From Sporomusaceae bacterium (GTDB lineage: Bacteria; Bacillota_C; Negativicutes; Sporomusales_B; UBA7701): DNA of 64,000 bases. Positions 16,335-25,747 of this stretch are shown here, piece after piece. The translations under genes and the position numbers were made by a program. The DNA lies in NCBI GenBank assembly GCA_022839045.1, contig JALHDI010000022.1:5126-69125 (forward strand). The letters are read 5' to 3'. Every line of letters begins with the position of its first letter. Positions within the stretch are counted from its first letter, which is position 1. A model generated the notes under the pieces. That model saw only the letters and a list, made by a program, of their open reading frames with translations, was not told the origin of the DNA and did no database searches.

Positions 16335-19300
16335 TTACGGTCTGTAGCCGCCGCACAGCACGCGGTAGCCGCAGTGCGGGCACCAGGCCGTGTTGACGGT
16401 GAAGTCTTCTTCGCGGTCGTTGCCGCGGATGTGGCGGCACACCGTTACCAGTTCGGCCGTTGCCGCCGCCCGCGTCGCTTCGTCCACCGGTACCGCTACG
16501 GTGACGTCGGGCCGTAGGAAGTGGAGCCGGGCGTCTTTCACGGTCCCCCGCCCGGCCGCTTCGGCCGCCATGGCATAGAGCGCGAGCTGGAGGGCGTATT
16601 CGTCCGCTTTGCCGGCCGCCTCGCGGGCGGTTACCTTGTCGGTCTTGTAGTCGACGATGCCGAAGCTGCCGTCCCGGTAGTCGAGCAGGCAGTCGACGCG
16701 GCCGGCGAAGGCGTAGGGGGGCTGCCCGTCGGGGTCGGGGAGGTGAAAGGCGAACTGCCACTCCCGGCGCACGGGATGGGCGGAAATTTCCCGGAAAAGG
16801 TCGCCGGCCGTGTAGCGGGCCAGCAGCGGCCGCACTTCGGCCATGGCCGCCCGGCGCCAGCGGAGGGGGGCTTTTTCCGCCGCCGCCCTGACCAGCCACT
16901 CGTCGGCCGGCAGGCCGGGGTCGGCCAGCTCCAAAGAACGGTGGAGGACATCGCCGATGATCCGCCCCGGCGGCCTGGCGGGGTCGGCCCGGAAGGGCGC
17001 CGGGGCGGCCGGTTCCGGCAGGACGGCGACGAAGCCGTAATAGAAGGAGCGTGGGCAGAGCCGGAATTTGCCGATGGCGCTGACGGTGAAGACGGTCTCC
17101 GGGCGCACGGGCGGCAGGGCGGCGATCCGCCCGGCAAGCCCCGCGAGCCAGCCGTCTGTCACGGTGTCGGCCGCGGCCCCGCCCAGGGCAGCGCAGGGCG
17201 GCGACGGTGGCGGCGGCAAATGGCCGGCGCTGACCGCGATGGCGGCTTTGTCGACCGCCAGCCGCTCGGGGAGGGCGGCGAGGTCGCCGAAGCCGTAAAC
17301 CTTGCCGAGCCAGCCCAGCCACGTGCCGAGCGCGGTGAAATCCTTGCCGGCGGTCACCTTGTTGCCCGCGGCCGACAGGACAAGATAATCCTTGGCGCGG
17401 GTAAAGGCCACGTACAGCACCCGTTTGAGTTCGAGCAGGGAAAGCTTCTTTTCCCGGGCGGCGACCGCCTCGTGTACGGAGGTTGCGGCGAGTTCGCCGC
17501 CGGCCCCCGGTACCTTCAGCCCCAGTTCGTGACCGGCGCTGAACAGGACGGGGCCGGTTTCGTCCCGGAAACGGCGGTGAAGGTCGGGGAGGAAAACGAC
17601 GGGGAACTCCAGTCCTTTGGCCTTGTGGATGGTCATCAGCTTGACGGTGTCGCCGCCCTCGCTCTCGACCTGGGCTTCGCTTTCGCGGACCTCGCCGGCG
17701 ACAAGCTTGGCGACGTAGCGCAGGAAGTCGCCGAGGGTGGCGGCCCCTTTGCTCTCGAAGGCGTCGGCTACGGCCGCCAGCTTGAGGAGGTTGGCGTATT
17801 TCTGCTGGCCCATGAACTGGGTGAGGACGAAGTTCAGGTAGCCTGTTTCGTCGAGAGCGAGACGGATGAGGCGGGAAACGCCGACCGCCCCGCGCAAGCC
17901 GCGGAGGCCGGCGATGATCCGCCAGGCTCTCGCGGCGGCCCGGCGCTGCTCTGCCGGCAGTCCGGCGACGGAGGCGTAGCGCTCAAGCCCCTGCCACAGG
18001 CTCTCACCGCCCTTCTTCAGCGCCAGCAGGGCGGCGTCGGAGAGCAGGAAGAGGGGCGAACGCAGCACCCCGGCGAGGGCCGTTTCGTTGCCGCGGTTGT
18101 CGACCACCTGCAGGAGATTGAGGATATCGACGATTTCCTGGCGGTGATAGAAGCCCCGGCCGCCGACCACGTAGTAGGGGATGCCGGAGGTCTGCAGCGC
18201 GGCGGCGTAGGTGTCGAGGTCGGTGACGGTGCGGAAGAGGACGGCGATGTCGCCGTAGCTAACCGGCCGCGGCACAGCGTCCCTGTCGATGAGCGCTTCG
18301 TGGCCGGCCACCATCGCGCCGATCCGCCGGGCGACGGCCGCGGCCTCCGCTTTTCTCGGGTCGCCGGCCTCCCCGTTCCCGACGATGGCCAGGAACTCGG
18401 CGCGAGCCCCCCCGGCTTGGTCGTCGCAGCGGAAGGCGCCCAGGGGCTGGAAGGGGATGATGTCCTCGGCGGTGCCCATGACGGCGGCGAAGCATTCGTT
18501 GAAGAGGGTCAGCAGGCTGTCGAGGGAGCGGAAGTTGACGTCGAGGTCGATGATTTCGCCGCCGCCCGCCTCGATGTCGCCGCGGACGCGGGCGAAAACG
18601 GCCACGTCGGCACCGCGGAAACGGTAGATGGATTGCTTGGGATCGCCGACGACGAACAGTTTGCCGCCCCGCAGCTTTTCGGCGTCGCCGCCGGCCACGA
18701 GGTAGACGATCTGGCGCTGCAGGTCGTTGGTGTCCTGGAATTCGTCCACCATTATGTAGCGGATGCGGCTCAGGTATCTTTGCCTGACCGCCGGATACTC
18801 TGTCAGGAGGCGGGCGGTGCGGACTTCGAGGTCGGTGAAGGTGAGCACCCGCTGCTCGCGCTTGTGCGCGGCCAGGACGGCGTCGAGCGCCGTCAGCAGG
18901 CGGCAGAAATCGGGGATGAGGCCGAGGGCGGCCCGGTCGCAGGGCACCTGGCGCAGGCGCCTGAGCGTTTCCCTGATGGCGGCGACGATATCCCGGTCCC
19001 CGGACCGGCGGTCGAGGCTGTCGAGGTAGTCGCGCAGCACGGCGTCGGCGGCGGCGTTTTCGTCGGCGGCGGCGATGGCGGCCGCGACTTTCGGCCAGTC
19101 GCGGGCCAGCCTGTCCACGCGGGCGAATTGGGCCCCCGTTTTTTTGAGGTTGTCTTTGTAGGCGATGAGTTCGCCGCACAGCGCCGCGAGGTCGTCTTTG
19201 AGGCCGGCGGCGGCGGTGACCGCCTGTCGGTAGGGCGCGGCCAGCCGTTCGGGCAGGCTGTCGTCGAACAGGCCGGCGGCGGCGATTTTATCGTAGAGGT

Positions 19301-19814
19301 CGGGCACGACGGCGGTGAGGAGCGCCTTGTCGTAGGCGAGGAGGAGGTTATCGAGCCACGGGGCGCCCTCGGCCAGCGCGGCGGCGAATACTTCCGCCAG
19401 CGCCTTTTCCGTGAGGAGGGCGGTTTCCGCTTCGTCAAGCACCGCGAAGTTGGGGTCGAGCGCGGCTTCGACGGGATTTTCGCGCAGTACGCGGGCGCAG
19501 AAGCTGTGAAAGGTACCGATGGGGGCGTACTCGAGTTCGCCGAGCACCGCGCGCCACCGGCGTCCGTCTTCGCCGTCGGCGGCCGCGGCCAGTTCCGAGG
19601 CCCGTTTGCGGATGCGTTCCTTCATCTCCTTGGCCGCCTTGTTGGTGAAGGTGATGGCCAGTATACCGTCGCACGCGGCCTTGTCGTGGGCGAGGATGTT
19701 GAGGTAGCGTTCGACGAGGACGCGGGTCTTGCCGGCTCCCGCGCCCGCGGATACGGCGACGTTGGCGTCCAGGGCCCCGATGGCGGCTTGCTGGGCGGGG
19801 GTGAATTCAGCCAT
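16335..19814 (-). CDS. addA: ATP-dependent helicase/nuclease subunit AddA
   Basis: A 1159-residue UvrD-type helicase fused to a RecB-family nuclease. Together with AddB it resects double-strand breaks for recombination. The Walker A motif is SAGAGAGKT near residue 25. LAITFTNKAAKEMK is motif Ia, VDEFQDTNDLQ the Walker B/motif II region and LYVAFTRAKDYL motif VI. The C-terminal nuclease carries GIVDYKTDK. A cysteine in FRLCPRSFYY near residue 918 plus a terminal CPHCGYRVLC resembles the four-Cys Fe-S signature usually seen in AddB. The ATG at 19814 (GGGAGGTGAG ahead) overlaps the end of addB by eight bases. Confidence 0.93.
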   Translation of the reverse strand: MAEFTPAQQAAIGALDANVAVSAGAGAGKTRVLVERYLNILAHDKAACDGILAITFTNKAAKEMKERIRKRASELAAAADGEDGRRWRAVLGELEYAPIGTFHSFCARVLRENPVEAALDPNFAVLDEAETALLTEKALAEVFAAALAEGAPWLDNLLLAYDKALLTAVVPDLYDKIAAAGLFDDSLPERLAAPYRQAVTAAAGLKDDLAALCGELIAYKDNLKKTGAQFARVDRLARDWPKVAAAIAAADENAAADAVLRDYLDSLDRRSGDRDIVAAIRETLRRLRQVPCDRAALGLIPDFCRLLTALDAVLAAHKREQRVLTFTDLEVRTARLLTEYPAVRQRYLSRIRYIMVDEFQDTNDLQRQIVYLVAGGDAEKLRGGKLFVVGDPKQSIYRFRGADVAVFARVRGDIEAGGGEIIDLDVNFRSLDSLLTLFNECFAAVMGTAEDIIPFQPLGAFRCDDQAGGARAEFLAIVGNGEAGDPRKAEAAAVARRIGAMVAGHEALIDRDAVPRPVSYGDIAVLFRTVTDLDTYAAALQTSGIPYYVVGGRGFYHRQEIVDILNLLQVVDNRGNETALAGVLRSPLFLLSDAALLALKKGGESLWQGLERYASVAGLPAEQRRAAARAWRIIAGLRGLRGAVGVSRLIRLALDETGYLNFVLTQFMGQQKYANLLKLAAVADAFESKGAATLGDFLRYVAKLVAGEVRESEAQVESEGGDTVKLMTIHKAKGLEFPVVFLPDLHRRFRDETGPVLFSAGHELGLKVPGAGGELAATSVHEAVAAREKKLSLLELKRVLYVAFTRAKDYLVLSAAGNKVTAGKDFTALGTWLGWLGKVYGFGDLAALPERLAVDKAAIAVSAGHLPPPPSPPCAALGGAAADTVTDGWLAGLAGRIAALPPVRPETVFTVSAIGKFRLCPRSFYYGFVAVLPEPAAPAPFRADPARPPGRIIGDVLHRSLELADPGLPADEWLVRAAAEKAPLRWRRAAMAEVRPLLARYTAGDLFREISAHPVRREWQFAFHLPDPDGQPPYAFAGRVDCLLDYRDGSFGIVDYKTDKVTAREAAGKADEYALQLALYAMAAEAAGRGTVKDARLHFLRPDVTVAVPVDEATRAAATAELVTVCRHIRGNDREEDFTVNTAWCPHCGYRVLCGGYRP

Positions 19815-22800
19815 CGGTCTCACCTCCCCCGGGGCGTCCGTCCTCGGGCCGGTAGCGGCATATGGCGCGGGCTACGCAGTATGAGGGACATTCGGCCGCC
19901 GGCCGTACCGGGAACTCCCCTTTGCGGATGCCGGCGCAGTATTCGCCGGCCAGGCGGCGTATGTCCGCCTGCAGGGCCTCCCAGTCGGCGGCGGCGAGGT
20001 TGCCGGCCTCCTTGGCGGCGCGGTGACCGATATCGCCGGCGAGCTCGGCCCGCCACATGCCGCCTTCCTTCCGGGCGTTCTCGACCGAATAGTAACCTCC
20101 GCCGGCCACTTCGCCGCCTTGCGGGCAAAGGAACCGCTCGGCCGCCATTATGTAGAGGGCCGCCTGCAGGTCGGTGCCGGCCGCCAGGTCGCGGAAGCGG
20201 GGCGCGTGCTTGCGTTTGTAGTCCATGACCGCCAGTTTGCCGCCGACGGTGTCGATGCGGTCGATTTTGCCGATGATCCGCAGCAGCCGTTCTCCGGCGG
20301 CGATCTCCAGCGGCTCGGGCACGGAGGCGGCGTCCATCCCTTCGGCGAGCGGCAGGCCGAATCCCCATTCCAGGTAGGCGGGGGTGAAGGCGAGGCCACC
20401 GCCGTTCTGTTCGGCGATTTCAAAGTCCAGCCAGCGGCCAAGCGTCGCCTCGAGACGGCGCCGCCGATAGTCCCACGCTTTGGTGCCGAAGGTTTTGTCC
20501 TCCGCGGCGAGGCGGCGGCATACGCCGTCGAGGACGGCGGTCAGTTCGGCGCGGTAATCCCCGGCTTTGGAAGGGTCGAGAGTTTCGCCGCGGTGGCGGC
20601 GCAGGAAGGTGGCCAACACCTCGTGATAGATGTTGCCGATAACGTCGTAGCCGGCCTCTTCTTCCTTTTCTTCCCACTCCTTGAGCTTCAGGCTGCGGGT
20701 GGCGAAGTAGCGGAACGGGCATTGGGCGTAGTCTTCGAGGGCGGTGATGCTGAACACGGGCGGCCCGTGCTCTTCGCCGTCCGTACCCACCAGCCCGTCG
20801 TAAGGCCCGTGGCCGCGGCCACGGTCTTTTTCGGCCGCCACCCGCCGGGCGAAATCGCCGTCGGTGAGGTTTGCGAGGACATAAGCGGCGGCGGCGCAAG
20901 CCTCGGGATCGGTGTTGTCCCGGGTGTCGATGAGGGCCTTGCCGGTTAGCTCGCGGGCCGAGAAAACCTCGTCGTAGGCGGCGGGAAAAAATTCGCCGGC
21001 GCTGTACTTGTCGGTGGTTACGGCGCCGGACGCGAAGAGGCGCGCCACCTCGGCGATATAGGGGGAAGGCAGCGTCTCGGCGTCCTCGCGGCCGCTGAGG
21101 GTCAGCGTTTCTCCGGCCAGGGCGACGGCTACGGCGAAGAATAATTTTTCTTCCTTGATTTTGTCAGTTAAGGTGGCCAGATACAGGCCGCCATCTTTTT
21201 TCAGGCAATCGCGTTCGCGGTCGTCATAGAGCCAGTTCTCCCGTTCCCGCAGGGGGAACTCACCGTCGGTCAGGCCGAGGATGAAAACGGCCCGGAAGGT
21301 GACGCCCCGCACCCCAGCCGGGCTGACCACCTGCACCGCCTGTTCGTTGTGGCCTTCCAGCCTGATCGTCTGCCCGGCCAGCGCCTGGCGGAAGAAGCGT
21401 AGGAAGTCGGCGGTCGTCAGCGGCCTGTCCTCATGTCCGGCAAGGGTGAACCCTTCCGCCATCGCGTCGAGCGTTTCGCCGCATTTTTGCCAGGCCAGCA
21501 GCCCGGCCTGAAGGGCGGGCAGGGGCAGGCGGCCTTCCCGGTAGGCTTGCCCGAGAGTGGCGGGAATGCCAAGAACATCGAGGACGGTCTTCAGCGCGGC
21601 CGCGAACGCGGCGCACGTCCCCTGCCGGGGCAGAGTCGTCACCAGGCGGCCGAGCTTATCGAAACCGCGCCGGGAAATGGCAAGGTTTTCCGGGGAATTT
21701 TCGCCTCTGAAGACGCCGAACCAGTCCCGCCAGGAGCGGATGATGCGCCCCAGCGCGGCCTGCTCGACGGCGTCGGCGTCGAGGCCGAGGGCGTCGGCGA
21801 CCAGCGGCGACTTGATCAGGTTGAGGACGGTGGGGCGCGAACCGCCGTCGGTTTTGGCGGCGAGGGCGTTTATCAGCAGGCGGGCCGGCGGCTGATCGGC
21901 CAGCCGTGCCTCGCGGGCCAGGCTGACCGGCAGGCCGAACTCGCCGCATATGTCGCGGAAATCGGCCCACGCCCCGGTGTCGCGCACCACGACGGCGATT
22001 TCCACCGGACGGCAGGTACCGGACAGGAGCAGTTTTTTGATGCGGGCGGCGGCCACCGCCATCTCCTTGGCCCGGGTGGGGCTGCTGACGACGGCGATGC
22101 CGGGCGCTACGGCGTGGATTTCCGGTTTGGCGGCGAGCAGGCTGCGGCGGATGTGGGCGAGACCGGCGGACGTCTGTCGGCGGGCGGCGACGAAGACCGG
22201 CGTGAACCCCATGCCGACCAGGTCGGTGTAGGTCTGTTCGGCGGCGGCGTACACTTCCGGGCGGTTGGGCTCGTAAACGATGCCGATGTCGATCGCCGCC
22301 ACCCGCTTGAGCTCTTTGACGAGGGCGAGCTGCAGCGGCGTGAGGATGTAAAATTCGCTTATATAGATCTTTTTGTACGGCAGGGCCAGCCCTTCGCCCA
22401 GGGCCTCTATCGCCAGAAAATACTGTTCTTCCAGGTCGGCCAGTTCGTGCGCCGCCAACACCTCCTGGTACGCCGCGTAGATGGCGTGGACCTCGGTGTC
22501 CTTGGCCTGGCTGCCGCTGGCGCCCACGGGAAATTCCTCGGGCGGAGCGGCCGTACGCTTGATTTCGGCCAGGAGGCTGGTGACCGTGCTGATATAGCCC
22601 GGGAAGGAGGAGATGGCGCTGAAGTAGGGCAGAGACTGCTTTTTGTCAAGGCGGTCGAGAACGTCGGCCACAACCAGCTCCTGGGTCATCCGGTCCATCA
22701 GCCGGTGGGGATTGCCGGCGAGGGCGACGATTTCGCCGACAAGGTCGTCGAAGGCCAGCAGGCCGGGCTGCTCGTAGCCTGCCGGGCCGAGAGCCCGCAG

Positions 22801-22947
22801 ATCGCGGCGGACGGCGCCGAGCAGATGGGCGCTGGGCAGGAGAAAAGCCTGCTCGCGGCCGTATCCCTGTCTTACGGATTCGGCCAGTCCGGCGGTGAAT
22901 TCGTCCCGCATCGTTTCGCCCAGCGGCGTGCAATAGAGAGTGTGCAT
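19807..22947 (-). CDS. addB: ATP-dependent nuclease subunit AddB
   Basis: A 1046-residue partner of AddA. It has an inactivated helicase-like N-terminal region (LYCTPLGETMRDEF at the start, LLPSAHLL) and a C-terminal RecB nuclease with AVMDYKRKHAPRF. The nuclease fold is stapled by an Fe-S cluster: the first cysteine lies in DYAQCPFRYFATRSLKL near residue 740 and the others in CPSYCVARAICRY near 1022. The frame stays open 34 codons upstream, but the ATG at 22947 has GGGAGGT at good spacing and matches AddB starts. The order addB-addA with overlap is typical for Firmicutes. Confidence 0.92.
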   Translation of the reverse strand: MHTLYCTPLGETMRDEFTAGLAESVRQGYGREQAFLLPSAHLLGAVRRDLRALGPAGYEQPGLLAFDDLVGEIVALAGNPHRLMDRMTQELVVADVLDRLDKKQSLPYFSAISSFPGYISTVTSLLAEIKRTAAPPEEFPVGASGSQAKDTEVHAIYAAYQEVLAAHELADLEEQYFLAIEALGEGLALPYKKIYISEFYILTPLQLALVKELKRVAAIDIGIVYEPNRPEVYAAAEQTYTDLVGMGFTPVFVAARRQTSAGLAHIRRSLLAAKPEIHAVAPGIAVVSSPTRAKEMAVAAARIKKLLLSGTCRPVEIAVVVRDTGAWADFRDICGEFGLPVSLAREARLADQPPARLLINALAAKTDGGSRPTVLNLIKSPLVADALGLDADAVEQAALGRIIRSWRDWFGVFRGENSPENLAISRRGFDKLGRLVTTLPRQGTCAAFAAALKTVLDVLGIPATLGQAYREGRLPLPALQAGLLAWQKCGETLDAMAEGFTLAGHEDRPLTTADFLRFFRQALAGQTIRLEGHNEQAVQVVSPAGVRGVTFRAVFILGLTDGEFPLRERENWLYDDRERDCLKKDGGLYLATLTDKIKEEKLFFAVAVALAGETLTLSGREDAETLPSPYIAEVARLFASGAVTTDKYSAGEFFPAAYDEVFSARELTGKALIDTRDNTDPEACAAAAYVLANLTDGDFARRVAAEKDRGRGHGPYDGLVGTDGEEHGPPVFSITALEDYAQCPFRYFATRSLKLKEWEEKEEEAGYDVIGNIYHEVLATFLRRHRGETLDPSKAGDYRAELTAVLDGVCRRLAAEDKTFGTKAWDYRRRRLEATLGRWLDFEIAEQNGGGLAFTPAYLEWGFGLPLAEGMDAASVPEPLEIAAGERLLRIIGKIDRIDTVGGKLAVMDYKRKHAPRFRDLAAGTDLQAALYIMAAERFLCPQGGEVAGGGYYSVENARKEGGMWRAELAGDIGHRAAKEAGNLAAADWEALQADIRRLAGEYCAGIRKGEFPVRPAAECPSYCVARAICRYRPEDGRPGGGETDG

Positions 22948-23140
22948 GGCGGACCTCCCGTAACGGATGGGTATATATTGGCGTTGAGGGAAGCATTGTC
23001 CTGCTAAAACAAAAATGCGCCGGTCCGGCGGGGTTGTTATTTTTTGCACAAATTCCCTCGGGTAGAGCAGGAAAAATGTCGAAAAAAGTTTAATTCACTA
23101 TACAACTTGTCAATCAATAAACCGGAGGGCTAATCGTTCT

Positions 23141-23806
23141 ATGCTTAAGGCGATTATTGTCGGCGGCGGCAACGGCGGTCAGGCGATGCTCAGGCTTTTC
23201 AGATCGGTCTGTGAACTAAGTATTATCGGCGTGGTGGATATCAAAGTCGATGCCCCGGCCGTTGTCGAAGCGAGGGAGGCGGGTATCCCGACCTTCACCA
23301 GCCTTACCGACGCTTTAAAGCTGGCCGATTTGGATTTCGTCTTTGACGTTACCGGCAACCAGAAAGTCGCGGAGATAATCGCCGCCAACAAACCTCCCCA
23401 TGTCCACCTGGCCGATTCCAACGTCTGCAATATCATGTATTTACTTGCCCAGCACCAGGCGGAGCAGGCCGAGAAACTGCGCGGCCAGATCGAAAACCTC
23501 GCCGATTCCGTAGCCGACGCCAAGCAGAGCATCCAGAGCACCGGCGAAGTAATCGACTTTATAAAGCGGGTGGCGGCCCAGACCAACCTGCTGGGCTTAA
23601 ACGCCGCCATCGAGGCGGCCAGGGCCAACGAACACGGCCGCGGCTTCGCGGTGGTGGCCAACGAGGTGCGCAAGCTGGCCGACGACAGTGTTAAGGCGAC
23701 CGAGAAAATAGGCCAGATTCTCGGCAAGATCGGCCACGCGATGCAAACGATCATCGACGGCATCGAGAAAACGATGGCCCTGGCCAAAGGGTCTTACAAA
23801 GGCTGA
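23141..23806 (+). CDS. Soluble chemoreceptor with an N-terminal Rossmann-like domain
   Basis: A 221-residue cytoplasmic protein. Residues 1-105 look like a dinucleotide-binding fold: [17 protein letters not shown], the beta-2 acidic [10 protein letters not shown], then FVFDVTGN and HLADSN as in oxidoreductase NAD domains. After a short coiled coil, residues 144-190 are the methyl-accepting chemotaxis signalling tip, [37 protein letters not shown]. There is no membrane segment and no HAMP domain. The receptor half is unusually short, with only one helical hairpin turn. It may report redox or nucleotide state to CheA/CheW; this is inferred from domain order only. Confidence 0.75.
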   Translation: MLKAIIVGGGNGGQAMLRLFRSVCELSIIGVVDIKVDAPAVVEAREAGIPTFTSLTDALKLADLDFVFDVTGNQKVAEIIAANKPPHVHLADSNVCNIMYLLAQHQAEQAEKLRGQIENLADSVADAKQSIQSTGEVIDFIKRVAAQTNLLGLNAAIEAARANEHGRGFAVVANEVRKLADDSVKATEKIGQILGKIGHAMQTIIDGIEKTMALAKGSYKG

Positions 23807-23811
23807 GCGAC

Positions 23812-23843
23812 AAAAAGCACGGAGCGGCGGCTCCGTGCTTTTT
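23812..23843. terminator. Bidirectional intrinsic terminator
   Basis: AAAAAGCACGGAG pairs with CTCCGTGCTTTTT around a 6-base loop, between the convergent chemoreceptor and acetyltransferase genes. Confidence 0.9.
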
Positions 23844-23847
23844 CTTG

Positions 23848-24300
23848 TCACAGTTCCTTGATCATGGCGATTTCGTCGCAGTTGGGGAACTTGGGGCAGT
23901 TGATGCATTCTTTCCAGACCTTGTGGGGGAGTTTGTCTTTGTTGGCCTCGGCGAAACCTTGTTTAGCGAAGAACTCCGGTTGATAAGTGAGGGCGAACAG
24001 TGTTTTGACGCCGAGTTCTTTGGCTTCTTCCGTCAGCTTGGCTACCAGGATGCGGCCGATGCCTTTTCTGACCGCTTCCGGCGCGACCGCCAGGGCACGC
24101 ACCTCGGCGAGCTCGTCCCAGACCAGATGGAGCGCGCCGACGCCGACGATCCGTCCGTCCTCCTCGGCGACAATCATATCCCGCAGCGTCTCGTAGAGGA
24201 CGTTGCGGGACCGGGCCAGCATGAGGCCCTTCTCGGCGTAGTCGTTGACCAGTTTATGAACACCCTCGACATCTCTGAAGGTAGGCTTGCGAAAAATCAT
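23848..24300 (-). CDS. GNAT N-acetyltransferase, ArgA-like
   Basis: A 150-residue GNAT-fold acetyltransferase that moves acetyl from acetyl-CoA to an amine. The acetyl-CoA loop is VAPEAVRKGIGRILV, and AEVRALAV is the strand before it. The C-terminal ECINCPKFPNCDEIAM with three cysteines is typical of the short single-domain N-acetylglutamate synthases (ArgA type) of Firmicutes, which start arginine biosynthesis. No other arg genes are near, so the substrate rests on family resemblance alone. Confidence 0.8.
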   Translation of the reverse strand: MIFRKPTFRDVEGVHKLVNDYAEKGLMLARSRNVLYETLRDMIVAEEDGRIVGVGALHLVWDELAEVRALAVAPEAVRKGIGRILVAKLTEEAKELGVKTLFALTYQPEFFAKQGFAEANKDKLPHKVWKECINCPKFPNCDEIAMIKEL

Positions 24301-24465
24301 AATGATTTCATCTCCCCTCTTTCGTATAATTATACTAACGCCCTAATAATTATTCAACTTCTTTTTTGTTGCGGCTTTTTACTTATGGAGTTATAACTAT
24401 TTTTTGTATCCGGCGGCCCTGTTTTACATATTACCAAATAGAATCATTGTCGGTATTATGTTAAA

Positions 24466-24496
24466 ATTTAGACAAAGTATTTGATTATGTCTAAAT
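24466..24496 (+). promoter_or_regulatory. Inverted repeat upstream of the second chemoreceptor gene
   Basis: ATTTAGACA and TGTCTAAAT form a perfect 9-bp inverted repeat with a 13-base spacer, ending 22 bases before the start codon. It could be an operator or an mRNA hairpin near the ribosome binding site. No convincing promoter was seen next to it. Confidence 0.4.
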
Positions 24497-24518
24497 AGCG
24501 AAAGAAGGTGTTGTTTTT

Positions 24519-25703
24519 TTGGACGCTCAAATCCGTTTGGCTACCGTCGGTAGTTCGCAGATTGTCGCCGATGAACTACTCGACGCCGCCCACCACCTGC
24601 TTGGGACCGAGGTTGGCGGCCGAGCCTACGCAATCGGAGACGTAAGCGACCACAGCATCGCGGATCTTTTCATCTGCCTGCCCACCCGGGTGGAAGAAGC
24701 GGCCAAGAAAATTCCCCGTGACAAGATCGTCTCCCTTGAGCTCGTCCCCGACGCCTTTTTTTATGTTAAGGTGGCGATGCTGCCTCCCGGAAGCCAGATT
24801 TTCGTCTTTAACAACAATACCGCTCAGGCGGAAAGGATTGCGAAGTACTGCCGGGAACACGGCGTTACCCACATAAATTACGATTATCTGCCGTACAGCG
24901 AACTGCCGCAGGAGGAGATCGGCGCCAAACTGGAGACGGCGCGCTATGTCATCGGCGCGGAGCGTATCGTCGGCGCCGGCGGCGTTCTGCCGACGAAATA
25001 CGGCGCCTATCTTAGACCCGACGCGACCGTCATCGGCGCCACCCGCATCGCCACCACGGACTCGGTCTGCGCGCTGATGCGCTGGATAACCCTTTATAAC
25101 CACAAGCGCGTGGCGAACGAGGTCGCCGCCCTGACCGGCCATCTCAACAGCCAGTTGCAGGAATTTGACGCCGCGGCTTCCGAGGTGTCGCGCTCGATCA
25201 CCGCCAATTCGGCCACGATCAACGATGTGGACGCCCGGATGAACCTAGAACTGGCCCGGGTCGACGAGACCAGCCGCCAGTCCGAGGCGCTGGTGGCCGC
25301 CACCCGCAATATTGGCGGCATCGCCGAGACGATCAAGAATGTCGCCGATCAGACCAACTTGCTGGCGCTCAACGCCGCGATCGAGGCGGCGAGGGTCGGC
25401 GAACACGGCCGCGGCTTCGCGGTCGTCGCCCAGGAAGTGCGCAAACTGGCCGAGGAAACCCGTGGCTCGACCGATACGATCCGTCAGTCGGTCAGCGAGG
25501 TACAGTCGATGGTCGGCAAGATTACGCCTACGCTTGGCACCCTGTCGGCGGAGATGAGCGCCAATCAGCGGCAGATCGCCAAGATCGCCGCGACTGCCGC
25601 CGAGGAAAGCCGCGCGGTCACCGACATTGCCAAGGCTTTGTCAGGCATCCGCGAAATCAGCGACAAGCTGCAAGCCTCGGTGCTTAAGCTGACGGAATGC
25701 TGA
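24519..25703 (+). CDS. Soluble methyl-accepting chemotaxis protein
   Basis: A 394-residue cytoplasmic receptor. The first 190 or so residues form an alpha/beta sensor of unrecognised family ([18 protein letters not shown]..., [37 protein letters not shown]). The second half is coiled coil with the conserved hairpin tip, [39 protein letters not shown]. There are no transmembrane helices. The TTG start follows AAGAAGGTG at nine bases. It lies close to another soluble receptor at 23141, separated only by the acetyltransferase gene, yet the two sensor halves are not alike. Confidence 0.88.
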   Translation: MDAQIRLATVGSSQIVADELLDAAHHLLGTEVGGRAYAIGDVSDHSIADLFICLPTRVEEAAKKIPRDKIVSLELVPDAFFYVKVAMLPPGSQIFVFNNNTAQAERIAKYCREHGVTHINYDYLPYSELPQEEIGAKLETARYVIGAERIVGAGGVLPTKYGAYLRPDATVIGATRIATTDSVCALMRWITLYNHKRVANEVAALTGHLNSQLQEFDAAASEVSRSITANSATINDVDARMNLELARVDETSRQSEALVAATRNIGGIAETIKNVADQTNLLALNAAIEAARVGEHGRGFAVVAQEVRKLAEETRGSTDTIRQSVSEVQSMVGKITPTLGTLSAEMSANQRQIAKIAATAAEESRAVTDIAKALSGIREISDKLQASVLKLTEC

Positions 25704-25717
25704 ATAACTGAATTCAG

Positions 25718-25747
25718 AAGCCACCGCTGATAAGGCGGTGGCTTTTT
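25718..25747. terminator. Bidirectional intrinsic terminator
   Basis: AAGCCACCGC and GCGGTGGCTT pair around a 7-base loop, followed by T residues. It lies between the convergent chemoreceptor and nth genes and overlaps the nth stop codon by two bases. Confidence 0.88.

Noticed and set aside
16521..20228. A plus-strand open frame of 1235 codons inside addA/addB
   Set aside because: It is antisense to addAB, whose motifs are unambiguous. High GC removes stop codons from the opposite frame. The translation is low-complexity Gly/Arg/Val with no family features.
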